NCBI GenBank assembly: GCA_014281115.1
Contig: JACONQ010000017.1
Span: forward strand, 1,426,001 to 1,490,000
From: Laburnicola sp. R22_1
Lineage: Eukaryota > Ascomycota > Dothideomycetes > Pleosporales > Didymosphaeriaceae
Direction: 5' to 3'
Length of the DNA stretch: 64,000 nucleotides
Of the stretch, positions 1 to 11,009 are shown one piece after another; position 1 is the stretch's first letter, and each line of letters begins with the position of its first letter. The notes under the pieces were generated by a model, which was given only the letters and a program-made list of their open reading frames with translations, was not told the origin of the DNA and did no database searches. The position numbers were made by a program, and so were the translations under genes.

Positions 1-38
1 TACCTTTACCCCACCAAAGAACCGCATACCACACCAGC

Positions 39-1655
39 ATGAGCCTTCAGCCGCCGTCGCTCGCAAGCAGGCCCAAGGGGGGCTCTGCGCCCTCCACCAA
101 AGCTGTGATTTTGGTGGGAGGGCCTTCCCGTGGCACTAGGTTCAGGCCACTGTCCATGGAATTGCCCAAGGTAAGTTGCCATTGCATATGCGGAAGTCGA
201 TTTTTGTACATTTCTACTACACTGCGCGGATGAAAAATCTGGCATATGAATCTGGTCGAGGCTGGGGTTGGGTGGTGTCAGCGGCCGAGCTATTCTCATT
301 GCGTACAAGAGCAGGATATTGGGTGTCGTGGGCATGGTGGCGGTCTATGGAGACTAGGCTCCTTCACACGACCTGGCTCTCAACCATTGCTAACCTACGA
401 CAGCCCCTCTTCCCTGTCGCCGGTCACCCGATCATCGAGCACTGCTTCCGCGCCATTGCAAACGTCCCCGAGATCAAGGAAGTCTTCATTGTCGGCTACT
501 ACGAGGAAGCCGTCTTCCAGCCCTTCATCAACAGCATCTCGAACAGCTTCCCGCAGCTGAGCGTCAAGTACCTCCGAGAATACCAGGCATTGGGCACTGC
601 GGGTGGACTATACCACTTCCGAGATGTGATCTTGAAGGGCAAGCCGGACAGGTTCTTCGTCCTGAACGCTGACGTCTGCTCGTCGTTCCCGCTCCAGGAG
701 ATGCTCAAACTGTTCGAGGACAAGGACGCCGAGGCGGTTATGCTGGGCACGAGGGTTGCAAGCGAATCAGCGAACAACTTCGGTTGCATTGTGTCGGACG
801 CGCACACAAAGCGTGTTCTTCATTACGTCGAGAAGCCAGAAGGTCAGATTTCCAATTTGATCAACTGCGGAGTCTACCTCTTCGCAACCGAGTGCATCTT
901 CCCCGCCATCCGCAGTGCCATCAAGCGTCGCACTGAGCGACCGCGCCTCCTGTCGTACCCCTCCTCCGAAAACCTCGAGTCGTCATACTACCAGGCCGAC
1001 GACGATGACGAAGACAAGGAGAACACCGTTGTCCGCTTGGAGCAGGATGTGCTGTCGGATATTGCAGACAGTAGACAGTTCTTCGTCCTGGAGAGCAAGG
1101 ACTTCTGGCGCCAGATCAAGACTGCCGGCTCCGCCGTCCCAGCCAATGCTCTATATCTCACCAAGGCTTTTCAGTCTAGTTCGGAAGAGCTTGCTGCTCC
1201 CTCTGCCAACATCCTCCCACCCGTCTACATCCACCCCTCTGCACAAGTAGATCCCACGGCTAAGATTGGTCCCAATGTTTCCATTGGTCCCCGCGTCGTA
1301 ATTGGCGCTGGTGTGCGTATCAAGGAGACCATCGTCCTGGAGGACTCTGAGATCAAGCACGATGCATGCGTCATGTATGCCATCGTTGGCTGGCACAGCA
1401 AGGTCGGCGCTTGGGCTCGTGTTGAGGGTACTCCCACCCCCATCACTAGTCACAGCACGAGCATCGTCAAGAACGGCGTCAAGGTGCAGAGCATCACTAT
1501 CCTCGGCAAGGAATGCGGTGTCGGTGACGAGGTGCGCGTCCAGAACTGCGTGTGTCTACCTTACAAGGAGTTGAAGAGAGTAAGAGATTCACAGCCCACT
1601 TTCCGAAATCTACTAACATAGTGTGCAGGATGTGTCGAATGAGGTCATTATGTAG
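39..1655 (+). CDS. GMPPA: Mannose-1-phosphate guanylyltransferase, GMPPA type
   Basis: Three exons, 39-170, 404-1579 and 1629-1655, give 444 residues. Intron 1 (233 bp) has GTAAGT and a CTAAC branch site; intron 2 is 49 bp. The N-terminus carries the nucleotidyltransferase signature [14 protein letters not shown] that binds the sugar-nucleotide phosphates. Residues from about 300 contain repeated V-x-I-G-P/A hexapeptides of a left-handed beta-helix, and the last residues, SNEVIM, are the usual end of GDP-mannose pyrophosphorylases. The length fits the longer GMPPA class (compare Schizosaccharomyces Mpg2) rather than the roughly 360-residue catalytic GMPPB/PSA1 class. In animals GMPPA is a regulatory, GDP-mannose-sensing partner of GMPPB; whether this copy is catalytic is not clear from sequence. 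It acts in the cytosol, in supply of GDP-mannose for glycosylation and the cell wall. The start is the only ATG before the signature. Confidence 0.9.
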
Positions 1656-2433
1656 AGGGCTTTGGGAATGCATGATACCACAGGACATTGTACGGCCTTC
1701 GTTTGCATTTGCGCTTTGGTAATGCGTCCATTGAGGAGTTCTGGTACGACAATTAAAAGTGATGAGCATCTTGTGCAGATAGATACTAGGCTACAATATA
1801 GCAAATGAAGAACACGAGGACATGATCAATCCATTTTGCTGCGCATACCACTTGTATTCTGCATTCTAAGGTTTGCTGTCAGCACTGAAACGTCAGGCAC
1901 GTCACCGTGGGGAGCCAGCCCACTAGCCCAATTAGGAGACGTTATGCGAGGCGCATCTGCTCGAACGACACACTACGCTTGTTGTACATGTACTGTAGAT
2001 TCTACTTGTCCTTTTGCTGTTTGTTACATTACACACAAAGGTACATTTGGTTCGTTTCCGTTCTCTTGTGCGGCGTCATTCGGGCTGCACCATCACGGTC
2101 TCATCTGAGTTCAAGCGTGGAGAGCTCTTAGTCACTACGCCATACTTGTTCTCCCGAATACATATGCGTCCCCTGATTCATACTATTCAGGGGTGATGTT
2201 AATGAGCATCCTAGAATAGAACTTTCTAAGCGTTGCCAACAAAAGCTTAGTATCGACCGTGGGGAAAGTGGGGTATCCAACCGCACCATTACATGTTAAA
2301 CATCTAGCACGAAAGAAACCACGGAATCTTGGGCAATTGAAAACTTACCTAGGTATTACTCAGAGCGTGAACGGCGACCACTAGGTGATCCGTATTCCGC
2401 ACCAACCTATCGCCAGCGCCTTATCAAACCAGC
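1656..2433. other. Intergenic, 3' of GMPPA / promoter of dioxygenase gene
   Basis: No coding potential, RNA gene or repeat was seen. It should hold the terminator of the upstream gene and the promoter of the dioxygenase gene on the same strand. Confidence 0.6.
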
Positions 2434-3471
2434 ATGTCACTTCCTATAATCGATATATCTCCCTTCGTCGACGCGTCTTCCACCCCAGAAGCTCGCAAAG
2501 AAACAGCAGCTTCCATAGACCGCGCATGTACAGAATTCGGCTTTTTCTACCTCATCGGTCACGGCATCCCAAAGCCTAGGCTTGACCAGATCATAACTCT
2601 TGCGCGGCAATTCTTCGCTTTACCGGCCGAGGAGAAAAACAAGATCAAAAGACATGATGCCGGCGGTCCTGAAGGTGGCGATGGCGCAAGAGGATACCAA
2701 GGCATGGGAGAAAATGTCACACAGGGCAAGAGAGACATGCACGAAGCAATCGATCTATACCGCGAATGGGACCACGCACCGAAAGAGAAAGGCCGCGGTG
2801 GACCAGGAACATGGAGCACGCTCCAAGGGCCAAACCTATGGCCCGAAGAACCAAAAGAGCTGAAAAGCATTTATCTAGACTACATCGATCAACTGCAAGT
2901 AGTCGGCTCAGCTCTAGTGCGCGCAATGGGACAAGCGCTCAATCTCCCCTCCCCAGATCCCACCACGTCCCCAACCCCCGAAACACAAGATTCCGAAATC
3001 TTCGTGCGCAACACCGAGAGAAGCTTCTGGGTCATGCGGCTAATTGGATATCCTAAACTCGCCACCCCGCTCACCTCCGACGCCGATATCAAAGAACTGT
3101 CCTGCGGCGAGCACACCGATTATGGCTGCGTGACGCTCCTCCTTGCAGACCCCACGCCCGGCGCGCTCCAAGTCCTCCTCAAAGACGGGACCACATGGCT
3201 TAATGCGGATCCCATCCCCGGCGCTTTCGTCGTCAATATCGGCGACATGATTGAGCGGTGGACGAACGGGCTGTGGAAGAGTACGAGGCATAGAGTTATT
3301 CACCGGGGTGAGGGATATAGAGTTAGTGTGCCTTTCTTCTTCGAGCCGAATTTCGAGGCGGTGGTGAAGCCGTTGGGGAAGTGCGTGGAGAGGAGTGGGA
3401 AGGAGACTGTGTGGGGGGAAAGTACGTATGGGGAGCATCTATTGGGGAAGGTGTTTGGGAACTTTTATTAG
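2434..3471 (+). CDS. 2-oxoglutarate/Fe(II)-dependent dioxygenase, isopenicillin N synthase-like
   Basis: One uninterrupted frame of 345 residues. The N-terminus (LPIIDISPF, then FGFFYLIGHGIP near residue 40) is the DIOX_N domain. The C-terminal half is the double-stranded beta-helix with the iron facial triad H227-x-D229 (in GEHTDYG) and H286 (in TRHRV), and the 2-oxoglutarate-binding R296-x-S298 pair (in YRVS). All key residues are present, so the enzyme should be active; it would hydroxylate or oxidise a small organic substrate in the cytosol. The substrate cannot be told. The neighbours are housekeeping or unknown genes, so there is no biosynthetic cluster to hint at a pathway. No introns, unlike most genes around it. 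The ATG chosen is followed directly by the conserved N-terminal motif. Confidence 0.9.
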   Translation: MSLPIIDISPFVDASSTPEARKETAASIDRACTEFGFFYLIGHGIPKPRLDQIITLARQFFALPAEEKNKIKRHDAGGPEGGDGARGYQGMGENVTQGKRDMHEAIDLYREWDHAPKEKGRGGPGTWSTLQGPNLWPEEPKELKSIYLDYIDQLQVVGSALVRAMGQALNLPSPDPTTSPTPETQDSEIFVRNTERSFWVMRLIGYPKLATPLTSDADIKELSCGEHTDYGCVTLLLADPTPGALQVLLKDGTTWLNADPIPGAFVVNIGDMIERWTNGLWKSTRHRVIHRGEGYRVSVPFFFEPNFEAVVKPLGKCVERSGKETVWGESTYGEHLLGKVFGNFY

Positions 3472-3901
3472 GTGAGGGTTAAATTGGGGTTGGGGACTTC
3501 TACGCTGATGGTACATAGATGATGCATCACTCGGAATCTTCTTACGTCTCAATTTATACCTCCTTGGATACGCCTGATTCGACTCACGCTATATCACTTG
3601 ACCAGTTTGCCTGATGTTTACACGGTTGAAGAGGCAAACAGTCCATTACTTTAATATTCACAAACATTGGCGCGTCACGCAAGCGGGGAGAATATGAACA
3701 AAAGAGAACAAACTACGGCAGACGCGCTAGAATGGTACAGTGAAAACACTCGCCCACAACAACTTTTCCCCTTTCACTCTCACGACGCCACCTCCTCCCT
3801 TTCACCCACTCCAGCAAAACAAGCTAATTTCTTCTCACAGAACTCTGCCTCCCACAAAAAGCCTATTCTCAACCACACCACACACCACATCAACATCAAC
3901 A
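3472..3901. other. Intergenic, C/A-rich leader of the next gene
   Basis: No gene seen. The last 150 bases are strongly C- and A-rich (CACCACACACC-like), a common look for 5' leaders in these fungi. Long open frames here only reflect base composition. Confidence 0.5.
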
Positions 3902-5020
3902 ATGTCGCACCACACCAGGCCCCCCAACCCAAACCCACACACATCCATGCCCCCACCCCCGCGTCCCCGTCCTCATTCTCATCCCAATACCCATTCACTC
4001 CCACCCGCAAAACGCATAACCCTCTACAGCCCCACCCTGCACCACACAATCCCCAACTTCCTCCTCCTCCCCTCCGCCACCTACGAGCAAAACCTCCAAT
4101 ACCTCCGCGCCGCCTTCGGCACCTTACCCTCCGCCTGGCCCTGGACCACGCAAGGCGTCCCAATCACCGATTTCAGCACCGTCGTCGACGGCCAGCGCGT
4201 CCTCGTTGCTGCCGATTATTTCGAGATACCGGGGAGAGAAGAAGAAGAGGAGATGAAGGTGGTGCTTTGGCACGGCGTTGGGGGGACGAAATGGGCTGTA
4301 AGTTTATTCTGTGAAATTTGAGATGGGATGGAGAAGGAGGTGACGAAGACGAATTTTTGCTAACAGTATGTTAATTAGAATATGACGCGTCCCGCCCGCC
4401 GCACACAGATACACGCCTACCGCAAGGCCCTCCGCCAGCAACTCCAGCACCAGCACCGTCTCCGCACAAGGACAACACCTCGCTCGCACCTTCAACCCCA
4501 ACTCCAACCTCCTCCCCCGCCCACAATCCGCCTCACCCTGCCCATCCATCACATAAAAACCACCCTCGCCACTCTGCACGCCCTGCCGTCCCCACCGCCA
4601 TCCCACCACATGCAGTACATAACCACCATCCAAGAAAACTGGGGCTCCACGCTCCTCGCTCTGTTCGGCTACCCGTCCGAGCAGGACATCCGCCCGCTCG
4701 CCCCGCTGCACGAGTGGGAGCCGTTGCTCTTGCCGCTCGTGGCGCTTCTGTCGGATATGTCGGTTGGACAGGCGTTAATTGTGAGGCGGATGGTGGTGGG
4801 GGTTGTGAGGGAGAGGTGTGCGGGGGTGGGGGCGGGGAGGGTGGAAATGAGGGCGGGGGATGTGGAGGGGGTGATTTGGGGGTTGGTTGGGAGGGTGGAG
4901 AGGACGGCAGAGGGTGTGGATAGTGAGATGAGGGGTGGGGAGGGGAAAGAGGGAGGGGAGGAGATGATGATGGGGCGGTGGAGTGCCACGTTTCCTGTTA
5001 GGAATAGGCGGGCGACTTGA
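3902..5020 (+). CDS. Hypothetical protein, possible doublecortin-like N-terminal fold
   Basis: Two exons, 3902-4297 and 4379-5020, joined by an 81-bp intron (GTAAGT, branch CTAAC, acceptor TTAATTAG) give about 345 residues. The first 35 residues are proline/histidine-rich. Residues about 37-115 (from KRITLYSP to VDGQRVLVAAD) have the order seen in doublecortin-type ubiquitin-like domains: a beta start, a helix, then an I-T-D-F/V-D-G-x-x-V-L-V-A strand pair. This resemblance is by eye and weak. The second exon is basic and proline-rich, then hydrophobic (EPLLLPLVALL), then Glu/Gly-rich, with no motif I know. The ATG was chosen because the upstream extension is low-complexity. Strand composition flips from C-rich to G-rich within the gene. 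Function unknown. Confidence 0.6.
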
Positions 5021-5685
5021 AGGGTATGGCGAGTGGTGAGAGGGAGGGCATGCTTTTTGAATAAGCGTGCGAACAGAGTAGATAGGAGGATTGCAGGTGT
5101 TGGGGTTGGGACATTGGTTGGGTATATACAGTAATAGGACTTGACTGCCGTCGACGATGCTGCCGTGCAAAACGTCGACGACGAAATCATCGTTATTTTG
5201 TGTATATTTTGTTACTATCACTGTGTGCTAGGTACTAGGTTTTAGTGCCTCCTGTTTTACTCCTCTCTGTGTATGGTGCGGATTCGACCTTGGTTAGAAT
5301 CTTAACACGACGAAGATCTTCAATACAGTAATAGGACAAAAGCCTGTCCCGTGTGTTCCTCTGAGATAGGCTGTAGGAAGGTCAATGTATCAGATTTTTT
5401 GTTGTGTATCTTTCACCCAAGTCATGTTTGGCTGGGATAGCCCAGACTACGATGAGTCTCCAGATTCGTAATGTAGCACCATGGTAAAAGAAACACCAAG
5501 AATCCACACACGTGATTTCCCCAATTACAAGCTTTTTAAGCCAATATCTTTGATGCGACATTCATATAATCCCATCCAATGCGTAAGTATCGACGCACAC
5601 ATCTCGTTGCATACTCAGCCAAAGCTAGTCCATCACATACACACTGTACCTCCAGATGTTCATCCAAAAAGTCACCTCAACAGAT
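5021..5685. other. Intergenic between convergent genes, holding one R1 retroposon copy
   Basis: The unknown gene and the CCCH gene converge here. Apart from the R1 element at 5141-5322 nothing else was recognised. Confidence 0.6.
5141..5322 (+). mobile_element. R1-a: near-intact SINE-like retroposon, outside the AT-rich island
   Basis: A 182-bp element flanked by a perfect 15-bp direct repeat, ATACAGTAATAGGAC, at 5126-5140 and 5323-5337. The same sequence recurs in the island (about 11.0, 20.9, 26.0 and 26.7 kb). This copy has normal base composition and keeps CpG-rich stretches such as GTCGACGACG, so it has largely escaped RIP. It has no open frame and no terminal inverted repeats. The shared 3' end is ACGAAGATCTTCA. 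Confidence 0.75.
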
Positions 5686-7591
5686 TTACCACGGCTCCGC
5701 AAATTCGTTGGCCGGAATCCCACCCTGGAACTCATCATGCACCAACACCTCCTCAACCGGGACCACACTCGCCAACTTCGGGTCGACAGAATGCAAATCC
5801 ATCTTCATCCTGCACCCCTTCATCTGCCCTACACACCCATCCTTTTGGCAAATATGTCCTTGGAAGCAATCACCAGCCCTGCACGCCCCCTTCTGCGGAC
5901 ACGGACTGCACTTGAGGACGTACTCTAGACAATGCTGGGACTCGACTTCGAGAGGATGGTGGTCGAACGCGCAGTTGAAGTTGGTGCAAGCGCCCTGCAG
6001 GTGGTGGCTGTTGCACGGCTTCTGCCTGTGGAAGCGTGCGTTGTAGATGAGCCATTCTTCGGTCGTGGGCGGACGCATATAAGTATCGATGCGTTGTGCG
6101 TCTTTATTCAGAGCAATGAAGCCAGACGGAATGGACGTGGGCAGGTCGGAGGAGATGTTCTTGCGATCTTGGGTCGTGGGAGCGGAGATCTGGGCCGCAG
6201 GGTTGAGACTGTCGGGGACGTGGATGAAGTTACATTTGTTGCCGAATCGGCAGAAGCCCTGGCTGCATTAGACATGCTTGTTGGAAATAACCCCGAGAGA
6301 CATACCTTCTGGAAGTACTTGCACATCTTAGTCTTCTTGTTCCCCTCATTGACTGTGGAGTCTTCCGAGATGGCCTCAGTGTTATCGTTAATACCAAGGA
6401 GATCTACACCGTTCGAGAGAGGCGGGAACTGGTCGGTGCATACCGAGCCTGCGCGCCAATCGCTCGCTGCCGACCGCAAAACCTTCGGAGCCTTGTATGT
6501 CGGCGGCAGAGCTTTCTGCGGAGAAGCCGTCTGCATTGTTATGCTGGCTGACGCCTTTGTGGTAGATGCAGGAACCAATTCTGACCACCGAAAGACGGTC
6601 GGGAATTGAGCCATGTTCAATCCAAATTGATAGAATTCAGAGTTGAAGCCGGCACCTTGGACAAGTGTAATCTTGCTCTGGAGCCCATTGTACGGGGCTA
6701 GCTGGGACAAATAGCTACTGTCGTGACAGGCGCCAAACAGGATATGCCTGCAAGCATCATCCTCTGCGGCTAGTTTGAAGGTTTCTACGCAAATAAGTTA
6801 ATAAGCATTTGCTATGTTTGTCGTGTGATACAGTACGAAGTCAAAAGTACGGAGACCGATTGTGGACTGATTTACCCTCGAATACACAACTTGGTCTCCA
6901 AACTTTTGACTTCGGGCTCTGGAATCGGGAATACAAACCTCTAATCTTGAACCTAGTCCCCTCCTCATCCAACGCATCAACGAAATCGAAAAAGTTGATA
7001 GCACGCGTAAACCCAGCCGCGAAGGGGGCCAACGAGCGCTTCTCTAACCCGATCAACTTAACCTTAGCAAGTTGTTTTGATAGATTCGTAAGATCGGCAT
7101 AAATGCGAACGATTACGCGGGAGTCTTTGGCTTGTGGAAGGTCTCGGAGGTACTTTTCGACCACATCGTTCAGCATGCGGGCTGCGCGCATACCGCCTTC
7201 CTCCTTCTCCTTGACGAGCTCATCGTTGAACTGCAAATTGTCAGGTGCTACGATTGATATTATAGAGATTACGCTTACTACGTATCCGTTGCCATCGACT
7301 AGGACTAGGACATAAGGACTGCACGTTGTGTCGGCGACGATTGTATTAGCACTCGTCACGTCGCTGCCTTTGGATTCCGAAGCGCTTCTAAGTGCTTTGT
7401 AGGCGTCTAGCAATTGACTGTATTCTTTAAGGATTGTCTGGTGGATTGTCAGCGGTGCGGTCGAAGACAGTGCTAGCTTGAATATTTTCTCGAGCAAAGC
7501 GTACCTGCAGTTCATGCTGATTATTCGTATTATTGAGTTTGAACTGCTCCAGGCGCGTATCTAGCGAGTCTAGCTTCCCGTCGCCGAGCAT
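5686..7591 (-). CDS. Tandem CCCH zinc-finger protein, fungal family
   Basis: Five exons on the minus strand, 7591-7505, 7437-7279, 7230-6939, 6784-6306 and 6258-5686, give 529 residues with every junction in frame. Introns are 67, 48, 154 and 47 bp. Residues 1-180 form a conserved N-terminal domain (VLVLVDGNGY, then VRIYADL, then FGACHD in exon 4). A CCCH finger C-x7-C-x5-C-x3-H begins CKYFQKGFC and is completed across intron 4. Two more follow: C-x8-C-x4-C-x3-H (CNSHHLQGAC) and C-x5-C-x4-C-x3-H (CPQKGAC). Proteins of this layout are common in Pezizomycotina and are presumed RNA-binding; the target is unknown. The N-terminal domain may be nuclease-like, by analogy only. The start codon lies only 190 bp from the island edge, so the island sits in or next to the promoter. 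Intron 3 holds a small inverted repeat. Confidence 0.85.
6836..6914. repeat. Inverted-repeat element inside intron 3 of the CCCH gene
   Basis: Arms at 6836-6856 and 6894-6914 are inverted copies (CGAAGTCAAAAGTACGGAGAC versus its complement, two mismatches). Part of it recurs at about 57.5 kb with the same internal spacing. It looks like a small MITE or MITE remnant and explains why this intron is longer than the others. Confidence 0.5.
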
Positions 7592-7780
7592 GCTGGCGGT
7601 TGAGATGCAAAGTCGATTGCCGCGCGATGGTGGGTGGATTATAAACCTTCTGCGCACCTGCGGAGCATTTAGGGCAAGGATCCGGACGAGCAATTAGTAC
7701 ACGCTAAATACTGCGCGCTAACCTGTCTCTATAGTATAGAAGTGTGAAAGACGGGAGTCCATTCTTGTCCAAAGGCTGAG
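7592..7780. promoter_or_regulatory. Short upstream region of the CCCH gene, cut off by the island
   Basis: Only 189 bp of normal-composition sequence separate the CCCH start codon from the island edge. It ends in the left copy of the CTGAG duplication (7776-7780). No promoter motif was recognised. Confidence 0.4.
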
Positions 7781-7812
7781 GGCGTGTTCGGTTCCGTCAG
7801 TTTGGGCGTTAG
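7781..7812 (+). repeat. Left terminal inverted repeat of the island
   Basis: Begins GGCGTGTTCGGTTCCGTC and runs through AGTTTGGGCGTTAG. It matches the complement of 30350-30384 apart from a 3-bp insertion and two G/A differences. Both copies still contain CpG and are less mutated than the interior. Confidence 0.75.
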
Positions 7813-8209
7813 ATTAACTGTCAATTTCAAGTTAATAACTAAGTAAACTAGGTATATAACTAACGCTGTGTTTAGTTTTTTAATATTACTTTAATAGCAA
7901 CTAGTAATACTAGTTTTAGCCTAATTCTAGCTAATATTTTATTTCTGCTAGCTTTTATATATTAGGAAAATTTTTAAGCGCGCGTGCGCACCTATAGCAC
8001 CTAGGCAGCTCTGCGCACACCTACGCACTAAAAACGCTCTAAGCGCATCTATAATACTACTTTTTTTTTAGCGTACGCATGTGCAAGATTGCGTAAGAAT
8101 ACGCACCAATACCGCTAGTATACCTAGGGCATCTATAGTATCTATACTATTAAAATAATACTAATTAATTAGCAACTAAAGCTCTTTAATTAGCTAGAAT
8201 TTAAAAAAG

Positions 8210-8880
8210 CTTAGTAAGCTACTTAGCAAGCTACTTAGTAAGCTTTAAAAAAAGATTTTTAAAGTATAAAATTAAAGTCTCTTACTAGATAGTAATTACT
8301 AGTTTATATAATAGTACTAATTACTAGCGTATTATATAGAACTTCTACCTAATTCTAAATTCTAGATTGTAAAAATTTAAAAATAAAAAAATATAGTTTT
8401 ATAATTATTTAAAAGAATTAAATTAGATAAAAATTAGTAGCTTAGTAAAAAACACTATTTTAAAAAGTTTAAACTTTAATAACTTTTTAACTACTTTATT
8501 ATTAATTATAACTTTTATAAAAATTTATATAAAAATTTATTAGTACTATAATTTTATATAATAATATTACATAATATATATAATAACTAGTAAAATAAAG
8601 AGTTTTTTATTAATTACTAACTATTTACGTAACAAAATTAGTATTTTTAAATTAAATAATTAAAGACTAGTATTTGCTCTACAAATCTATAAAATAATTA
8701 AAATTATAGCTTTACTAGTAAAACAGTTATAAAGCTTTAAAAAAATTACTTATTTAGACTATTTGTGTATATCTACACAAGTCTGCGTATATTTATATAT
8801 CTCTAAGCATTTTTATGCTAGTAAATTACTTATGCAAAAATGCGTACAGTTAAGCAGAAAAACTTTCCTAATATAGTTAG
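8210..8880 (+). repeat. Left long inverted arm of the island
   Basis: Collinear with the reverse complement of 29331-30034. Shared landmarks in order: CTTAGTAAGCTAC, CTACTTAGTAAGCTTTAAAA, CCTAATTCTAAATTCTAGAT, TATAGTTTTATAATT, GCTTTACTAG, and CTTTCCTAAT at the inner end. About 120 bp near 8.48-8.60 kb has no partner in the right arm. Confidence 0.7.
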
Positions 8881-9417
8881 TCTATTTAGGCTATTTAAAT
8901 ACTCTAGTTTATAACTAAAGCCTTAGGCGCTTTAATTATAATTAAAGTCTCTATTTTATAATATTTATAATTATATAGCTATACTACTAAGCCTAAATCG
9001 TTCTATATTATTAGTACTAGTAGGTGCCCTCGCTAATATTATTACTATAATTTCCTAGTAGTTATAAGGGACTTTGGACTAAGAGGTTAGAGTTGTCTAA
9101 GTAAACTTATAAATTTAATAGAGTTTTAAAGGTAACTCTAGCTATTAACTTATATACTTCTAGCTTGGCAGAAGCACAAACTTAGCGCTCTAAGGCTTTA
9201 AGAAGCACGGACTAAGAGCTCTAAGGGAGTAGGATAAATAACTAGTAGAAGGGCGCTTAGCCCCTCATAGTAGTAGAGTAGCAAAACTAGACTAATAGGG
9301 TATTAGAGGTAGAATAATAATTAGAAGAGGGGTATAAAGTAGCTAGAGGACTATATAAGAAATCTATTATAACTATTTAAAAAAACCTAACTCTAGCTAA
9401 CTATATTTAATATGCCT
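8881..9417. other. Unassigned AT-rich sequence inside the island
   Basis: No gene, relic domain or repeat family was recognised. Stops in all frames. Confidence 0.4.
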
Positions 9418-9429
9418 ATTAATTATATA

Positions 9430-9660
9430 TTATTTTTTGCGACTAAGGAGTTTCTAATAAAAATATTATAATAATAGTAGTTATTCCTCCTACTATTATT
9501 AATATAGAAAAGCGTTTTAATGTATTTAATAAAAAGAAGTTAGCGTATTGGTCCAAACTCGCTAAGCGAGCTTAGCGCGCCTACTTTAACTAAAAAAAAA
9601 CCACACGCAAAATATAGTAAGGCCACATTGCCGTACTAGTTCGAAGCGGAGGGAGGAGAG
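9430..9660 (-). mobile_element. R3-a: 5'-truncated R3 retroposon
   Basis: 231 bp between 12-bp direct repeats ATTAATTATATA (9418-9429 and 9661-9672). The 3' end, read on the minus strand, is CTTAGTCGCAAAAAA. The 5' side reaches further than most copies and includes GCTTCGAACTAG. Confidence 0.7.
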
Positions 9661-9894
9661 ATTAATTATATAAAAACTAAGTTATTAGTAGATAATAATA
9701 GGGTGCTAGTAAAGGAGAAAATTCTTACTTTTCTCTATATTTATAGTAATAGGATATTTTAGAAAAATACTAAATATAAAGTAAGATATTTAATAAATAC
9801 TATAAGCTAGCAAGTTGCCTATAATAAGAATAAAGTTTAGCTAATAATTATAGTAATTTCTATAAAGTACTTAATACCCTTTTATACTTATATT

Positions 9895-10011
9895 ACTACT
9901 CTTTTACGCTCTTTTTAATTACTAAGTAGGGGCTCTGCTTTTTTATTATGTTATTTAGGATAAAAGCCTTTATCGTTCTACTCCTAGGTAGATAATTTAA
10001 CAACACAATAT
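9895..10011 (+). mobile_element. R2-a: 5'-truncated R2 retroposon
   Basis: 117 bp between ATACTTATATT (9884-9894) and ATACTTACATT (10012-10022). It contains the family hairpin AGGGGCTCTGCT region and CTCCTAGGTAG near the 3' end. Confidence 0.65.
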
Positions 10012-10130
10012 ATACTTACATTGCAATATTATAAAAGTCCTATTAATAAAGATACTAATTAAGATTTATAATAACCTAAAATACTAGCTATATTGTAAAG
10101 ACTATATAGAAGTAATTAATAGCACCTAAA

Positions 10131-10239
10131 ATCCCTTTTATTAATACCTTAAAACGCTTTTCTGTGTATATAATAGTAGGAAGAATATCTGCTATTATGG
10201 TAATATTTTTATTAGAAACCCCTTAGTCGCAAAAAAACT
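10131..10239 (+). mobile_element. R3-b: 5'-truncated R3 retroposon
   Basis: 109 bp between ATAGCACCTAAA (10119-10130) and ATAGTACCTAAA (10240-10251). Ends CCTTAGTCGCAAAAAAACT. The single flank difference is C to T. Confidence 0.7.
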
Positions 10240-11009
10240 ATAGTACCTAAATACTAATTTATATACCTACTACTAAGCGTATATAGTACTAAAATTACTA
10301 TAAGAACTTATTATAAATTATACTAGTGTGCGTTAACTTTAAGATAAACTTTATATAATAGTAAAGTACTATAAAGTGCTCTTAATAAAGGCTTTAAAAC
10401 TTCTTTAGACAAGTACTTTTAGTAAACGCTAGGTATATTAATAGTAACCTTTTATTAACACTATAGTATAGCGTATAGTACTACTTAAAAAAGATTTATA
10501 AGGTTGCCTATAAGTTTTAAAATTTATAGAAATTATTTAACTATTACTATTTAAGCCTATAAAATATAGTAAAGCGTACTTTTAGTGTCTTTAAAAGGCG
10601 TTAGTATATACTTAATAGGCTATATAAGTTTTTAATAGAAATTTAGGTTAAGCTTATATATATCTTTACTACCTTATATAACCTTATAAATATAGTATAT
10701 AGCGTAGCTAATAACTTTAGAAATCTTAATAAGTTTAATACGCGTAAGCAAATAGAGTATAGTTGCTATAAGAATAAAAATGATAAAAACTTAGCTACAC
10801 TAGAGGTCGCTAGTATATTAGAAAGGCGAAATAAGATAGCTAAAAGTATATAATAGCAATATATAGCTGCGTAGAAAGTTATAAATTAAATATTAAGGTG
10901 TTAGAGTAGGTGCTAGATAATAGAAGAGCTTTAGTATTAAGAAGTTAAAAAAGTACACTAGTATAGGTTATTATACCTATATTATAAGATTTATTATAAA
11001 TTATAGTAT

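Noticed and set aside
3667..4314. Overlapping long open frames around the unknown gene, both strands
   Set aside because: Low-complexity Pro/His or Arg/Gly frames made by the C-rich composition; only the spliced frame from 3902 has varied sequence.
4669..5221. Minus-strand frames over the second exon of the unknown gene
   Set aside because: Shadows of a G-rich coding exon with Pro/His/Thr repeats.
5932..6609. Plus-strand 225-codon frame opposite the CCCH gene
   Set aside because: Antisense shadow; it crosses the well-supported introns of the CCCH gene.
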